Part shown: positions 23,445 through 35,003 of the stretch, piece after piece | Layout of the letters: every line of letters begins with the position of its first letter | Numbering within the stretch: the first letter of the stretch is position 1 | Assembly: GCF_000276665.1 (NCBI RefSeq) | Contig: NW_004955518.1 | Location: 1,088,569 to 1,152,568 of the forward strand | DNA length: 64,000 nt | DNA from: Chinchilla lanigera | Lineage: Eukaryota > Chordata > Mammalia > Rodentia > Chinchillidae | Direction: 5' to 3' | Translations under genes and position numbers: made by a program | Notes under the pieces: model-generated | What the model saw: the letters and a program-made list of their open reading frames with translations, nothing else | Database searches by the model: none | Told to the model about the DNA's origin: nothing

Positions 23445-23599
23445 ATCTATACTTTAATCTATCTACAATTTATCCAGTAAATGCTCACCCATCTATTCAT
23501 CCTATGTGTTCTTTTCCTCTAAACTCTAATAATTACATGTGTTAATTCCAATCTTCCTCATTCTCTCTTCTCCAAAAGAGTGGAAGGTAAGTAAAGCAT
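23445..23599. other. Unassigned
   Basis: Short AT-rich stretch between the MITE and a MIR. Confidence 0.4.
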
Positions 23600-23757
23600 T
23601 CTTGAGCTTTCCCAGCCCTGCCTCTTACTAGCTGTGTGACCTTGAGCATGTGGCAAATGCTCCCATGCCTCTGCTTGCTCAACTATTAAACAGGAATGAA
23701 AAGAATATTCGCTGCCAGGCTCCTGGGAGGGTTAAGTGAGGCTGTGTCAGGCACATA
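23600..23757 (+). repeat. MIR SINE
   Basis: 'ctcttactagctgtgtgaccttgagcatgtgg', 'caactattaaacaggaatgaaaa', 'gggagggttaagtgaggc' and 'caggcacataca' give the MIR core and tail in order. Confidence 0.88.
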
Positions 23758-24464
23758 CAAGGAACATGGAGCTTGTTGAGTTGGTATTACAGCGGGTTGC
23801 TATGGCAGATGTATCACCATGTTCATGCATGTGCTGGTATGTAAGAAGTAGCAGTGGTATACTGCTAGGGGGAGAATTGCGGAATGCCCTTCCCCGTGTT
23901 CTTGAATCACATTTTCTAGCTTTTCTGAAGGACTGTGGCAAGTGGGAAAGGAAGGCAGATGGGCACTGAAGGTAGATTATGCCTTCAAATCCCTGCTCTT
24001 CCATTCTTATCGATGGGGAGGTGCTCAGTAAAGTAATGATTCATGCAGTTCCACAGGCTGATGACCTAGGGGAAAATAGGACAGGAAGAAACAAATCATC
24101 TCAGCGATGAATGTTCTAAAGTTAGAGTCTACAATGCAGGTATTGTATTTCTTTAGAATATTAATACACACTGGAATATCTCTGGGATTTTACTGGACAA
24201 TTAGGAAGGGCAGAGACAGAGTCTGTATGTGAAGGGTACTTTGAATATCTTAAGTGATTGAAATAAACAGACTAAAATGATTTTTTTATGTTCAGAACCA
24301 GATTTATGACAAAGTGGCAAGTTTTAGGTCATTGTTACTGTGGTAGATGGGCAGCTTCAAAGGATTCTTGTGTCCTGAAGAGCCAAAATATTTTCTAGCA
24401 TCATTAAGCTAAGGAGGAGCACAGAGAACGGTGCTTCCAGTCTACCCAGTTTAAGACATTATGA
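23758..24464. other. Unassigned, no gene seen
   Basis: Frames at 23736-23969 (+, 77 codons) and 23747-24004 (-, 85 codons) overlap on opposite strands. Neither resembles a known protein. Confidence 0.5.
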
Positions 24465-24545
24465 CCTGCTCAAGATCACTTAGTGGCTAAGCAAGGACTA
24501 AAAGTAGTTGCCCAATTATTGCACTGTCACTCTGTGTTGTTCTGC
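24465..24545 (-). repeat. MIR SINE fragment (reverse strand)
   Basis: 'gacctgctcaagatcacttagtggctaagcaagga' matches the antisense MIR string 'cttgcccaaggtcacacagctagtaag...'. Confidence 0.65.
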
Positions 24546-25060
24546 TGCCAGAAAGTTTTGTAACTTAGAGAACTCATGTTTCCCAGACTGTGATTTAGGG
24601 AACATTTATTCTTAAGGAATGTTCATAATTTTGTGTAATTAATGTATTTCAGGGCTGAATAAATGTAAGAGATACCAATTAATCCCAGATAAACAGATAC
24701 AGGTATTCTTAATGCCTTTAAGAAGTTAATGAGTATTATGTGCTATCGTTATGGGCACTGCCTACTGTAAGAGGAAACTGTAAGCAGTATTTCACACATT
24801 TGTGCGATGATAGAACACTTTTTTAGTGGAGCATTTATGATACCTTGTGATGTAATAGTTCTTTGGATCATATTTTGGGAATTATGGTACACTGATTACA
24901 TTGATGGACCTACCACTTGTTTTTGGGTTCAGACATCTGTCTCTTAGCAAGCACAGGGTGGTAAAATCATTATATTGTGAGGCTTAAACTCATGTTGTTC
25001 TTTGTAATATGAATCTTAATCTCAATCTTCCCTTACTCCTTCATTATAACCATGAGTACA
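24546..25060. other. Unassigned, no gene seen
   Basis: AT-rich sequence with no frame above 60 codons and no repeat recognised. Confidence 0.5.
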
Positions 25061-25358
25061 TGCTAGGGCTAGCCTGTTGGAAGACATACGGAAGGCAGTT
25101 GAATTATGACAGCTGGGGTCATTAGGGACCATCTTGACCCAAGACAATCACCACCAGAAATGCAAATCACAGCCAGTAGCCAATTGACCTAGGAAACATA
25201 CAATAAAAACCCCATCCAAGATCAGGACAGATTTTCAAGTTAAATCATCAACTTATGAATTCTCAGGCCAAATAAATGATGGTTGTTTTAGCCACATAGT
25301 TTTGGGTGACTGGGGTTACACAATATTATGTGTGGCAACAGAAAACTGATACAGAACT
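25061..25358 (+). mobile_element. MLT1-type MaLR LTR, 3' part
   Basis: 'gacagctggggtcattag', 'ccaaataaatgatggttgttttagccacatagttttgggtgac', 'ttacacaatattatgtgtggcaac' and 'aaaactgatacag' follow the MLT1 3' end, including the AATAAA signal. The 5' part is missing or too diverged. Confidence 0.75.
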
Positions 25359-26617
25359 TGGAGTGGAAACTGACACAAAATCAGTGGAATCTCCACATTC
25401 TGACCCCAACTATTCATTTTATTGCTAGGTGCAAAATACACTACCCCTGATTCCAAGATCCTTAAAGACCTCATCTAATCATAGCCTCAGGCCAAAGGGC
25501 CAGGAGCTCAGGTTCCAATATGGCTCTGCAAATTTAGTTCCTTTGAATGGAAGATCTGTGAATGCAAAAGACAAACCTCAAACATAATACAACAGGGTAG
25601 TAAAAGACAGAACTGCAGCTGTAGACAATCTCATTCAAAAACAAAGAATGGAAAATGTACAGCAGTTCTGAAATGTAGCTGTGCAAATGTGCAAATGACC
25701 TCCTGTTGAGAAGAGGAAGAGCCCTTGCCTCGGCCTCTGTTCTGTTCCCTGGAAGCGACTCCCTCGGCCATGTTTTCTGTTCTATGCTCTCCCGTCTGGG
25801 ACGTCCTTACTTTTCTACCCTCCTTGGCCACTTTCTTCATGTTTTACACAACTTTCTGAGCCTGCTTTTTACCTGTGAAATTTGGGGATCTAGAAGTTTT
25901 ATAGAATTTTGAATAGTCTCAGTTTCTTTTAGTGTTAACAAGTGATTGGCTTTGTCAATATATTGCCCTAAAATCTTCTGTGAGTTTTTTATAAATCTGA
26001 TGAGCCAGAAGCAATATCCACTATTTTTCAGAGGTGGATCTCTCTCAGGACCTAATCACTGTTACTAGGAAGTCCAGGTGTTGTGGCATAGTGTTTATAA
26101 AACTCGTAGTGGTCTTATTGTCTAGCATAAAGGGTTTATTGGGCTCTTCTGTCTTTCAGAGGTCCTAATAACATCTTAAAGCTAAACATTTGATTGGACT
26201 TTATTTTACTTGGAGAATCTTTTGCTGGTTGGGGAGACTAGTGACAAAAAACAATTTTCTAACCAAGCAGTCCAGATCCCTCTACAGCCCCTCTAAATTT
26301 GTTTACACAGTTAGTTATTTGTCTAAAATTTCTCTTTCTAGTAGAATCTTATCAAGTTAATAAGAGCCACTGACACTTTTAGCATTCTTTCTGAAAATGT
26401 TGCTTAAACACCAATGTCCATTACATATGTTTTGTACCTTCTGAATTGTTGTATATGGCTATTTAATCAATTTCTGATACTACATAACCCATGCTGCCAT
26501 TTTCCCATTCTTCTGTAGCAATTCTGTCATTACTTTTCTAACCTCTGCCTACTGCATGGTCTGAATGCCAGTGCCACACTTTTTGCTGTTATTCCAGCTG
26601 CACCCTGATTCTAAATA
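25359..26617. other. Unassigned, no gene seen
   Basis: About 1.25 kb. Overlapping 68-69 codon frames on opposite strands near 25700 look accidental. No repeat was recognised with confidence. Confidence 0.5.
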
Positions 26618-27030
26618 ACAATTTCTGTGTCAGTTACTTATTGCAACAAATAATGTTGCATAACAATGTCACTCTAAAGTGCAGTGGCCTAAACAATCAT
26701 TCATTTAGCTCATAGGTCTGCAGTTCTACAATTGAGGCTGAATTGTTCTTCCTGTCTCTGATGTGTTTTCTAGAGGGATCAACTAGTCCTCAGATGGTCT
26801 AGAATGGTATTGGCTGGGGCCACTTGGGTCACTTGCCCATCTTTGTTTGTATAGCTCTGTAAGACTGCACACATCTACTTGTGCAAAAAGGCAAGCAGAA
26901 ATGGACAGGTGTCCATTGAACTGCTGCTGTCATTTCATTGGCCCAAAGGGGGCAAATGGCGAAGTCCAAAATTGGAGCAAGGTGACGCTACGTACAGAGT
27001 TATAGAGTAAGATGTGTGGCTATAAACGAA
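26618..27030 (-). repeat. Ancient interspersed repeat, probably LTR-like (reverse strand)
   Basis: 'gtcagttacttattgcaac', 'gttgcataacaatgtcactctaaagtgcagtggcctaaacaa' and 'tcattggcccaaagggggcaa' follow a common mammalian repeat in antisense, in which 'cataacaaattaccccaaaacttagtggc' begins the motif. I cannot fix its exact family. Confidence 0.5.
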
Positions 27031-27194
27031 TGTTAACAATAAAGTGAATGTTAACCTCCACCTCCCATTGGAGCTGTTTCTGTGGTAACACAGGGTTCCT
27101 GTGTGAGAAACTGCGTCAGTGCCTCTCTGGAGCTGGGCTCCCTGGGCCCAGGGGTGAGCTTCTTTGGTTTCTTTACTCTTCCTGGATTTTTCAT

Positions 27195-27300
27195 AAATAT
27201 GTTTTTGATTTTTTAAATTTTTAAAACCTTTTTTATTTTGATAAAATATACATAACTTATCATTTTAATCATCTTTAGAGTATAATTAATTCTATGTATT
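27195..27300 (-). mobile_element. L1M-type 3' end (reverse strand)
   Basis: 'tttgataaaatatacataacttatcattttaatcatctttagagtataattaattc' resembles the antisense L1M 3' end. It is short and diverged. Confidence 0.6.
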
Positions 27301-27330
27301 AACTGCCAGTTAAAGGCACTTGTTTTTCTT

Positions 27331-27472
27331 CTCTTGGCATGGTGGTTCACACCTGTGATTCCAGCACTCAGGAGCCTGAGACAGGACAGCCGTGAGTTCA
27401 AAACCAGCCAGGGTTATAGTCAGTTCAAGGCCAGTCTGAACTACAAAGTAAGACCTTGTCTCAGAAACACAA
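27331..27472 (+). repeat. B1 SINE
   Basis: 'ggcatggtggttcacacctgtgattccagcactcaggagcc' and the paired right-hand units 'agttcaaaaccagccagggttatag' / 'agttcaaggccagtctgaactac' identify B1 with its internal duplication. Confidence 0.93.
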
Positions 27473-30400
27473 CAAATATTGTTTGGGATATTTCAAATCC
27501 ACTTGCATTTCCTACCAGATCGTCTTTTCAAGGTAAAACCTACATGTTTATTAACTACAAGATTGAGTAGCAGCTTCTCCTAGTTGTCCTAAATGTCCTA
27601 TCAAGAAGAGTGAGTAGCTGAAAGAAATATGCAAACATGATTGCAGAGGTGTGTTAAGGTCAATGAAATAATAAATTTGCATATATTTGGTAATGTGTGT
27701 ACACTGGTGTTGCGTGTTATATGTGCATAAGTGTGGATACATGAATTTTTATCAGCATGGATATATGAGGATACATGTGTATCTGTGCACATGTATTGGT
27801 GCATGCTAGTAGGTATTCCTTCCCAGTTTATAAAAAAAACACCAGTACGCTTGGTTTGACAAATCAGTGAGCTACTTAGATAATAGAGGGCTAAGCTAAG
27901 TCTTTTGGGAAGAGAGAGAAATACGAAACAAGGCTCAAAGGGTCATAAGTGGAGAGTTGGAGGCTTCTATACCCCACCCTCCACTTCTAGTGTGAGAAAT
28001 TAAAAAACATATTAAAGTTCTTCACCCTTCCCCTCCTCTATACTTCCTTAGATCTGAATGCTGGAGAAATGTAGGGAAAACATTCAAGTTGCCTTTCCAT
28101 GGAGTGCTATGAATAGAGAACCATATGATTGCTTTTATCACTTCAAATCCCCCCATCAAAGTCCCATCCTTATCTGAGATAGATGACTCAGGAGAAAATA
28201 TCTAGTCTGTCCTCAGTTTCAAGAATGGTATGTTGTTGCATTCCATCTGAAATGCTTTGTATCTGAGAAAATATACTAGGCTTGCCAAAACACTCTTCCA
28301 GTAGGCCTGGTTTGAGTCGGCAACTTGACTGGTTACGAGACCTTAAACCCTACCAGGGAGGCTGTGCGGCTCTGAAGTACTTTGGAAATCCAGACTCTTG
28401 TTCCATATAATCCAAACAGTGCATTGGATTGTTGGGAGACTTCTTGTTACATTGTATTTAAGCATTTTTTGTTCCAGGGGGAATCAGGAAGCTGATTCTG
28501 CTTGATGTGTTAGATTAACTTCTGATAGGAAATGCTTTTTGGTTGGCAGGGAACTGTGAGGCCATGAGATTGAGAACTTTTGCTTAAAGAATTCTACAGT
28601 CTCAGATGATCTGGTATGACCAAGTCGATGGGTAAAATTGGTGAATGATTTGATAAGTGTTTATATCATCCTATTTCAGGATTAAGTCCATTATTACACA
28701 ATTGAGATGATTCTGGAAGAATGTTCTTGAACCCTTCACTAAGTTGTTTCTGTGATTTTCCCCTAACAGACCAAAAGGCTGTTTGTTTAATTTACCAGCT
28801 TCCACTTGGAGAGTAGCAATACAAAATGCTGGCCCTAGGTTGGCTAGGGCTAGACTTCGCTGTCCTCTGATTACTCCCAGTCTGATTGAATACTGGGCTA
28901 CCAGGTCCAGGCCCAGCCCCACAGTCTATTTTTTTGGCAAGCAGTGAACCAAAGCACCCTTTACCTGCTTAAGGAGCAGATGATTAGGTACAAAATCCTC
29001 ACCTGTTGCTGCTCAGCCTTAGGAAGTGACAATTATTCTCACTAAAAATTCATAGCACTTTATATTTGAAACTTGATTTACTATGATTGTAAGCTTAAAA
29101 ATGAAGCTTAATGTGTTGATTTGATGTAAGAATCAATGTCAGTTTCATAAATGACCCACAGTGCTCTTCGTACATTATCTTCCTCTAAAAACAGTGTTTG
29201 ACTTCCTAGCTCATACTTCACATTTTATCTCAAAAAATACTAGAGCAACAAATCCTCACTTATGCATAAATATATTCAAAGGCAAAAGATTTATTTATTG
29301 ATGAGAACTCAAATTGACCAATTTTTAGCTTTTCCTTCTGAAAAGAAAAATGCTTTTCCAAATGAGATTGCTACTAGATGTAATGGATTACATAGCACTT
29401 GCTCTGATATGAAAGGCAGATGAAATGGTGTGTTCTGTTTCTGATTCCACCCTATTCTTATCTACACATAGCTCTTCTTAAGCGAACTTGACAGTATTGT
29501 GGGCTGATATTAAGATAGACTACTTTAGTAAACAAGAAAAAGGGCTTCACTCCTTGCAATAGCAAATGAGCTTTATAACAGAAATTTCTTTGTGCAGGGG
29601 AAGATATTACAATTTTTAATGTACAATAAATATATTTGCTAGACAAAAATGCATTTCATTACATGCAATGCACTTCTATTGTACATTAACCACTTTTGTG
29701 CTTTGTATAGTAAAGTACCATTTTCTACTGTAAAATGTCTGCAATTTATTTTTATGTCTTTTTTCCCACAATGTAAGAATATTCCATTACATAGCTTGGT
29801 ACTGATAGATGTACATTATTTAAGAGGTGAAGTGTGCAGTGGAAACATCTGAGCTTCACTGTTTAGGCATCTGCACAGGGTAGGCAACAGTTAGGACCAC
29901 AACTGTTAATTTTATTAACAAAACCAGTTTGTAATTACTACAGTTACTGGAATCCTTCACTGTGAAACTCCCAGCAACTCTAATAAATGTGGTGTGTGTT
30001 CTCTGAAATAGTAGTTTTGCATGCGCTGGCCACAGCTGTAATTTTGTCTCTGCTCAGTTAAAAAACATAATTAACACTTTATTTAATCTATGCATATTGT
30101 ATACTTAGTTGACCATGGTTGAAAATGGCAGTTGCTCAGAGTTATATCCTTTCTTCACAGTTGAATGTATTTGATCCTAATTATTGTTTATTGGAAATAC
30201 ACAAAATAAATAACAAGGAAGCTGTAACAGAGAATTCAGGCTCTAGATTTTCTCCATGATAATAGTGCCCTTGCCTATAAAAGTTGCAAGAGTCTCTGCA
30301 GGTTAAAGATTTACAATTATCTTGCTGATGTCAGTCTTAAATTTGAACATTTAATAGACTACCTGTGGGGCTTATGCTTGTCCTAGTTTTATTCATGTAC

Positions 30401-31480
30401 TGAGAAACATTGACTGTTTATCAATACTCAAAACAGGAGCAGTCTGGTAGCAAGGAAAGGCTTGTCTGCTTTGCTGGTAGGACACAGCCCAAGTATTTCT
30501 TGGTATTATTTTGCAGTGCTGGGTTCCTGCATGCTAGGCAAGTGATCTACCCGGCCAGTCTTAAAGTACTATTTTTAATGAAACAAACACCTCAAGTCCT
30601 CCTGGATCTCTCAGGGGCCATCCTTATTCTGTCTTACTGAATCACCACAACGGTCCTCGAAGGTACGCATTACAATTTTGAACGGTAATTCTGGGACCAG
30701 CATCTCAGCGTGTCTAAGTAATGTGCCACAGTCACGAGGAGCAGAAGTATTGTGGCTGAGACCCGACCCCAACCTCGCCTGTACCGTGTCCTATACAGTC
30801 TAGCAAATTTCCAAATGCTTGAAGCCTGGAAATGAAAAAAATCTACATGAAAGCAGAAATTTAGAGGTGGTGGAATCAGAGATTCAATATTTCTAGTCAT
30901 CTAATATCGAAACACATTCACTATCGCTACACCTAAACGTCTGTTTTTCTGAGCTGCTAGTGGCAGACTGATCAAACACAAATGTGAACCTTTTACACTG
31001 TGATACAAAATGAGCCAGACTGTAAGGTTTTAGGGATGTGATGTTCCTTTATTTCCTCTGTTTATGAGAAAAGACTATGAATATTACAGTAAAAAGGTCT
31101 TTATGTTTTGGACATAAACTACCTTTTATTGAGTCCAACAAATAAACAGCAGCCATTTTTAGAAAATGTATAGAAAACAAAAAAAGAAACAAAACAACAA
31201 TACTCCAAAATAAAAAAAAACAATCTCAAAGGAAAACATCCCCAACACTTACCATGGAAAAAACTTGCCATATGTGTTTGCTTGCATGGATATTATTTCA
31301 TCAGTCTCATTTTCTACAGTTATTAACAACTTTTTCTACCTTTGTTTTTTTTTTATCTCAAAGAAGTGGAGTTTATGCAGATGGAAATGAGCTTTTCTAC
31401 ACTTTGGAATACTTTTTGGATGTGGTATTTAAGTATTTTCAGACACAGGTCACTGACTTTTCCTTGCGGCAATAAGACAG
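27473..31480. other. Unique-looking sequence, about 4 kb, no supported gene
   Basis: It has an AT-rich composition. A degenerate TG/TGTA-rich stretch lies at about 27690-27810. At about 30505-30560 a weak reverse ID-like string ('gtgctgggttcctgcatgctaggcaagtg') is visible but too diverged to call. Frames reach 83 codons and are scattered on both strands without homology that I recognise. Confidence 0.5.
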
Positions 31481-31835
31481 CAAGATTTCCTGTACAATGG
31501 AATATTATGGAGCCTTCAAAAGGATTCAAGTGTTATGCAGGCTGGAGTATAGATGAACCTTTAGGAGAGTATGCTGAGTGAGAGAAGGCAGGCTGAGTGA
31601 CAGATGCTAAATGAGTCCATTGAGGATGAGCAAATTCATGGAGATGCAAAGTAGAATAGATGCTACTCAGGCTGGGCAGATGGGGTTGATAGAGAGGGGG
31701 TGACTGTTTAGCAGACACATAGTCTTTGTTGGGGAATAAAGCAAAAGTTTAGGCTATGTTTAGTGGTGATTATGTAAAACTGTGAATGTATTTGATAAAT
31801 TTTATAAAAGAAGGCAATAATGCTGCCAAGATGTT
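31481..31835 (+). mobile_element. L1M-type 3' end
   Basis: 'caatggaatattatggagcc', 'aaattcatggagatgcaaagtagaatagatg' and 'agtggtgattatgtaaaactgtgaatgtatttg' follow the conserved L1M ORF2 end and 3' UTR. Confidence 0.75.
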
Positions 31836-32949
31836 ACATTGAGGGATAGAATGTTATACTCTCTCTTACTGGACCCAAAGCCTGAACATTTTTTGATCCT
31901 ACTTCAAAATGTCTTGTGCAGCGTCTTGTTTCATTGATTTAATAAGTACTCAGAAGCACTGACATGGCATGTCAGACTCTGAGGGGCTGCAGGGCTGAGT
32001 GGGAGAGGGCTCTGCCTGCGAGGCTCGGAGGTTCAGCCACACCCCCAGATGACTGAAACGCACGGTGAGGGCTGACGCAGAAATACGGAGTCACGGGGGC
32101 CCAGTGGAGGAGCCCAGAGGACTCAGAGGAGCTGATATTAGTCTGGTTGGAGTAGGAGTTGTGTCCCTTATTTTGTATTTCACTAATAGGTACTATATGA
32201 TCACTCACATTTTCTGAGCTGGAATCTTGGATCTAAAATAGCTTCAGTCGTTGCAAATATTTTGTAATAATTTCCCTTTGTATATTTGTAAGCAAAATGG
32301 TCCCTGGAGCCAGAAAAACATCTGAGTTCATTCTCAGGCATACTTTCTAAATATTTATGAGGAAAACAACTTTAAGACACAATTCAAAGTCAAAGACATA
32401 GGCTCAGGCTCCTCAATAAGCTTATAATTTCACAGGGAGCTGATTCAAGGGTGGCTGGTGGCAAGAGCCTCCAGAAGCTGTCAGTGCGGGATGGCTGGGC
32501 AGAGGCAGGGAAATGGCTTCTGCTGGGGAGGGAGGCTCCACGCTGGACGGGAGCTCTGCCTTTTGAGGCTGAGTAGAATTGTGATGACTAGATGTGAGGC
32601 TGACCATTTGACAGAAAGATGAACAAAAGTAGAAAGGCAAACAAATGGATGCTATTCAGGGAAGCAGTGAAAAAGCAAGTCAAGGGCCCTTAGGGCTAGG
32701 TCACAAGAATCTTGGAAGCTTTAATGTTCTGCTTATTCTGGGAACCAAGAACCCTGATTTGTCACCGGGTAGATTATAGAGGGAAAGACCCAAAGAGTTT
32801 CACACCTTTACCCGCATACAAAGGATGGTGGGGAATAAAGGTCAGTACAAGCAGTGATCCAAAGGCACTGTGTTGGATGGGATGCAGTTATGGCTTCTAT
32901 CAGATGGTCCTGCAAAGCCTCATGCAGTCATAGTGGGGCTTTTTCAGAT
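31836..32949. other. Unassigned, with two GC-richer blocks
   Basis: Blocks at about 31968-32110 and 32440-32560 are GC-rich, and both contain gggagagggctctgcc- or gggagctctgcc-like strings. They may be pieces of an LTR or of a local repeat, which I cannot assign. No supported frame exists. Confidence 0.4.
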
Positions 32950-33252
32950 GTGGCTGAATCTGGAGTGTGTGGTTGATTCACGGTGTAATGCTAGGATTAA
33001 AGGTACCAGGATTAAAGGTGGGTGATTCGTTTGGCACAGCCCTAATCCCAGTAGCCTTGATACAACAGAAGGGACAAAAAGAGGCTTGTCTTCCTCCTCC
33101 CTTGTTGCCGTGCTACCATCTGCCCACCAGAACTGTTGCCCTGTGCCATCCTTGGAGCCAGCTGATTATGGACTGAAACCTTTATGAACTGTAAGACAAA
33201 TAAGCCTTTCTTCCTTTAACTTTGTGTGTCAGCAAGGAGAAAAGTAACTAAG
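32950..33252 (+). mobile_element. MaLR-type solo LTR
   Basis: The 3' half, 'ccctgtgccatccttggagccagctgattatggactgaaacctttatgaactgtaagacaaataagcctttcttcc' with 'tgtgtcagcaaggagaaaagtaact', aligns with the LTRs of the provirus at 55.4-57.6 kb. It has the same AATAAA-like signal. It is an older relative. Confidence 0.75.
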
Positions 33253-33960
33253 GGCGGGGGGCACTGGGCTCGTAAGGGCTGGAGTTGTAATAGAAGGAGC
33301 CAGTAGCAAGTGAAAAGAAAATACTTCAGAGTCAACCTTCAGTTGAAATCTTGGACTCAAAAATGGTTAATGGCAAAGATGGCCAAAAAATTTTAAAAAT
33401 TCCGGGTCCTCATGTTCTTTGTGTGACAAGTGTGATAATATGAATGGAGAGGATGGGATGACAGTCATAGGTGGACTTGAGATGGCCTCTCAGGTCGATG
33501 GAAGCGCCTTCCTCAGGTCCTCACTAAAGTCCCATTTGAAACTAAGGTCTGTAGAATAATTTTGAGATTCTTCCCTCTAAAATTGTTAGTCACATAACTT
33601 AACTTAAAATATATAACTAACATGTTTCTAGACAAGTAACAATTTCAGGTATAAATAAATATATCCAGACAAAATATATTTTCCTAGTGCAGAAGATTAT
33701 CTCTAGTATTTACTCAACTATTTTTTGGAAGGTGAATTAACCGTTCCTCTGATTGCCTTTATGGCTCGAGACCGTTTGTTTAGAGATGGTATCTTCTTGT
33801 CAGATCTAAAGTGGCCCTCCACTTCCTCTTTCCAGTTATAGAGCAGCTTCATGAGAACAAAGAGGTCTGAGTGAAGGTTTTAACTCTGTGCAGTATGCCT
33901 TTCTGCTGAAGTGACTCCTGGTAATACATGAAAGTATGAACGTACATTTAAAAAGCATCC
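33253..33960. other. Unassigned, no gene seen
   Basis: No repeat and no frame of note. Confidence 0.5.
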
Positions 33961-34285
33961 GCAGTGGATCTTGAGACCACAATGTTAAGCGAAATAAGCC
34001 AGACACAAAATGTTAAATAGCCCATGATTTCTCTTATATGAGCACCCAAAATATATGTAAATTCAGGTGTAAAATGAAGGAGCGATGGCCAGAAACAGGG
34101 AGGTAAGATGTTTCAGAGATGGGGGAAGGGAATGCGTGGACAAAGGGAGAGGGGAGGGGAGTAGAGAAATGGGATTGAAACTGATCAAGAGATGATGTGT
34201 GTGTGTTTGTGTTTGCATGTGCACGTGTATGTGCATGCCAACTTCCCAAAATAAATATATACCAATGAAATAAATAAGCAAAAAC
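33961..34285 (+). mobile_element. L1 3' end fragment
   Basis: 'gatcttgagaccacaatgttaagcgaaataagccagacacaaaatg' is the ORF2 C-terminal hallmark of L1. A purine-rich 3' UTR and an 'aaataaatat' tail follow. A degenerate TG repeat occurs at 34195-34240. Confidence 0.8.
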
Positions 34286-34339
34286 ATCTCATGCTTCCAG
34301 CTAGAAATAGCACTGATTATGGTACCTCTCCTTGTGGCC

Positions 34340-34810
34340 TGTCATAGTTCAGATTTTCACTGCCGTGACTAAGTAGCTGAGAAAAACAGCTTGGAGGAGG
34401 AAATGTATATTTTGGTTCAAGGTTTGAGAGGCTGCAGTCCATGGTCTGCTGGTACCATTGCTGTGGGCCTGAGGTGAGGCACAGCATCACAGCAGAAGGG
34501 TATGGTGGAGCAAAAATGTTCATCTCTTGGCAGCTGAAAAGCTGAAAGTGAGGAGTGGAGTGAGGGGGAGGGGGAGGGAGAGAGCGAGAGCAAGAGGGGG
34601 GAGAGAGAGAGAGCGAGAAAGGGCAAGGCATACTTCCTCCAACTGGGTCCCTGCTCCTACTAGCTTTCCCACCTGTAAACGCATCCATAGTTCGTCAGGA
34701 CGGGGTCAGTGCCCTCATGATCGCTTCTCCAGGCTTCACCTCTGAGCAGACAGGTGCGCTGTGGAGTAAGTTTCAGTTCAGGTGTCCAACACTTTGTATT
34801 TAAGCCGTAA
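34340..34810 (-). mobile_element. MaLR-type LTR (reverse strand), with an internal GA-rich run
   Basis: 'gatttt cactgccgtgac taagtagctgagaaaaac', 'tttggttcaaggtttgagaggctgcagtccatgg' and the later 'ccctcatgatcgcttctcc' have the order of antisense MaLR LTRs such as those at 4.6 and 51.1 kb. The GA-rich run at 34555-34625 expands the middle. Frames of 69-123 codons on the reverse strand arise from this low-complexity tract. Confidence 0.6.
34555..34628. repeat. GA-rich low-complexity tract
   Basis: GGGGGAGGGGGAGGGAGAGA followed by GAGAGC units, purine-only for about 70 bp, inside an LTR. Confidence 0.85.
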
Positions 34811-34911
34811 CATGTCGTGCTTACTGAATTTATGTCTTTATAACTAGGTACTTTAATGCATTCTTTTTTTGTCATTGCTTTTTAGATAAACTTCTTAGTT
34901 CTTCTATTTTT

Positions 34912-35003
34912 TTTTTTTTTTTTTTTTTTGGTACTGGGACTCAAACTCAGGACCTTGTGCTTGCCAGGAAGGTGCTTGTGCCACTGACCTATATCCCAGG
35001 CCC
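34912..35003 (-). repeat. ID-type SINE (reverse strand)
   Basis: A T-run, then GGTACTGGGACTCAAACTCA, 'ccttgtgcttgccaggaagg' and 'tatcccaggccc'. It is flanked by TTCTTCTATTTT at 34900-34911 and 35007-35018, a 12-bp target duplication. Its body is more diverged than that of the copies at 37.0 and 44.4 kb. Confidence 0.9.

Noticed and set aside
30505..30560. Reverse ID-like string
   Set aside because: Too diverged and without A-tail or flanking duplication to be called.
34317..34745. Frames of 69-123 codons on both strands
   Set aside because: They arise from a GA-rich low-complexity tract within a MaLR-type LTR; all phases are open there.
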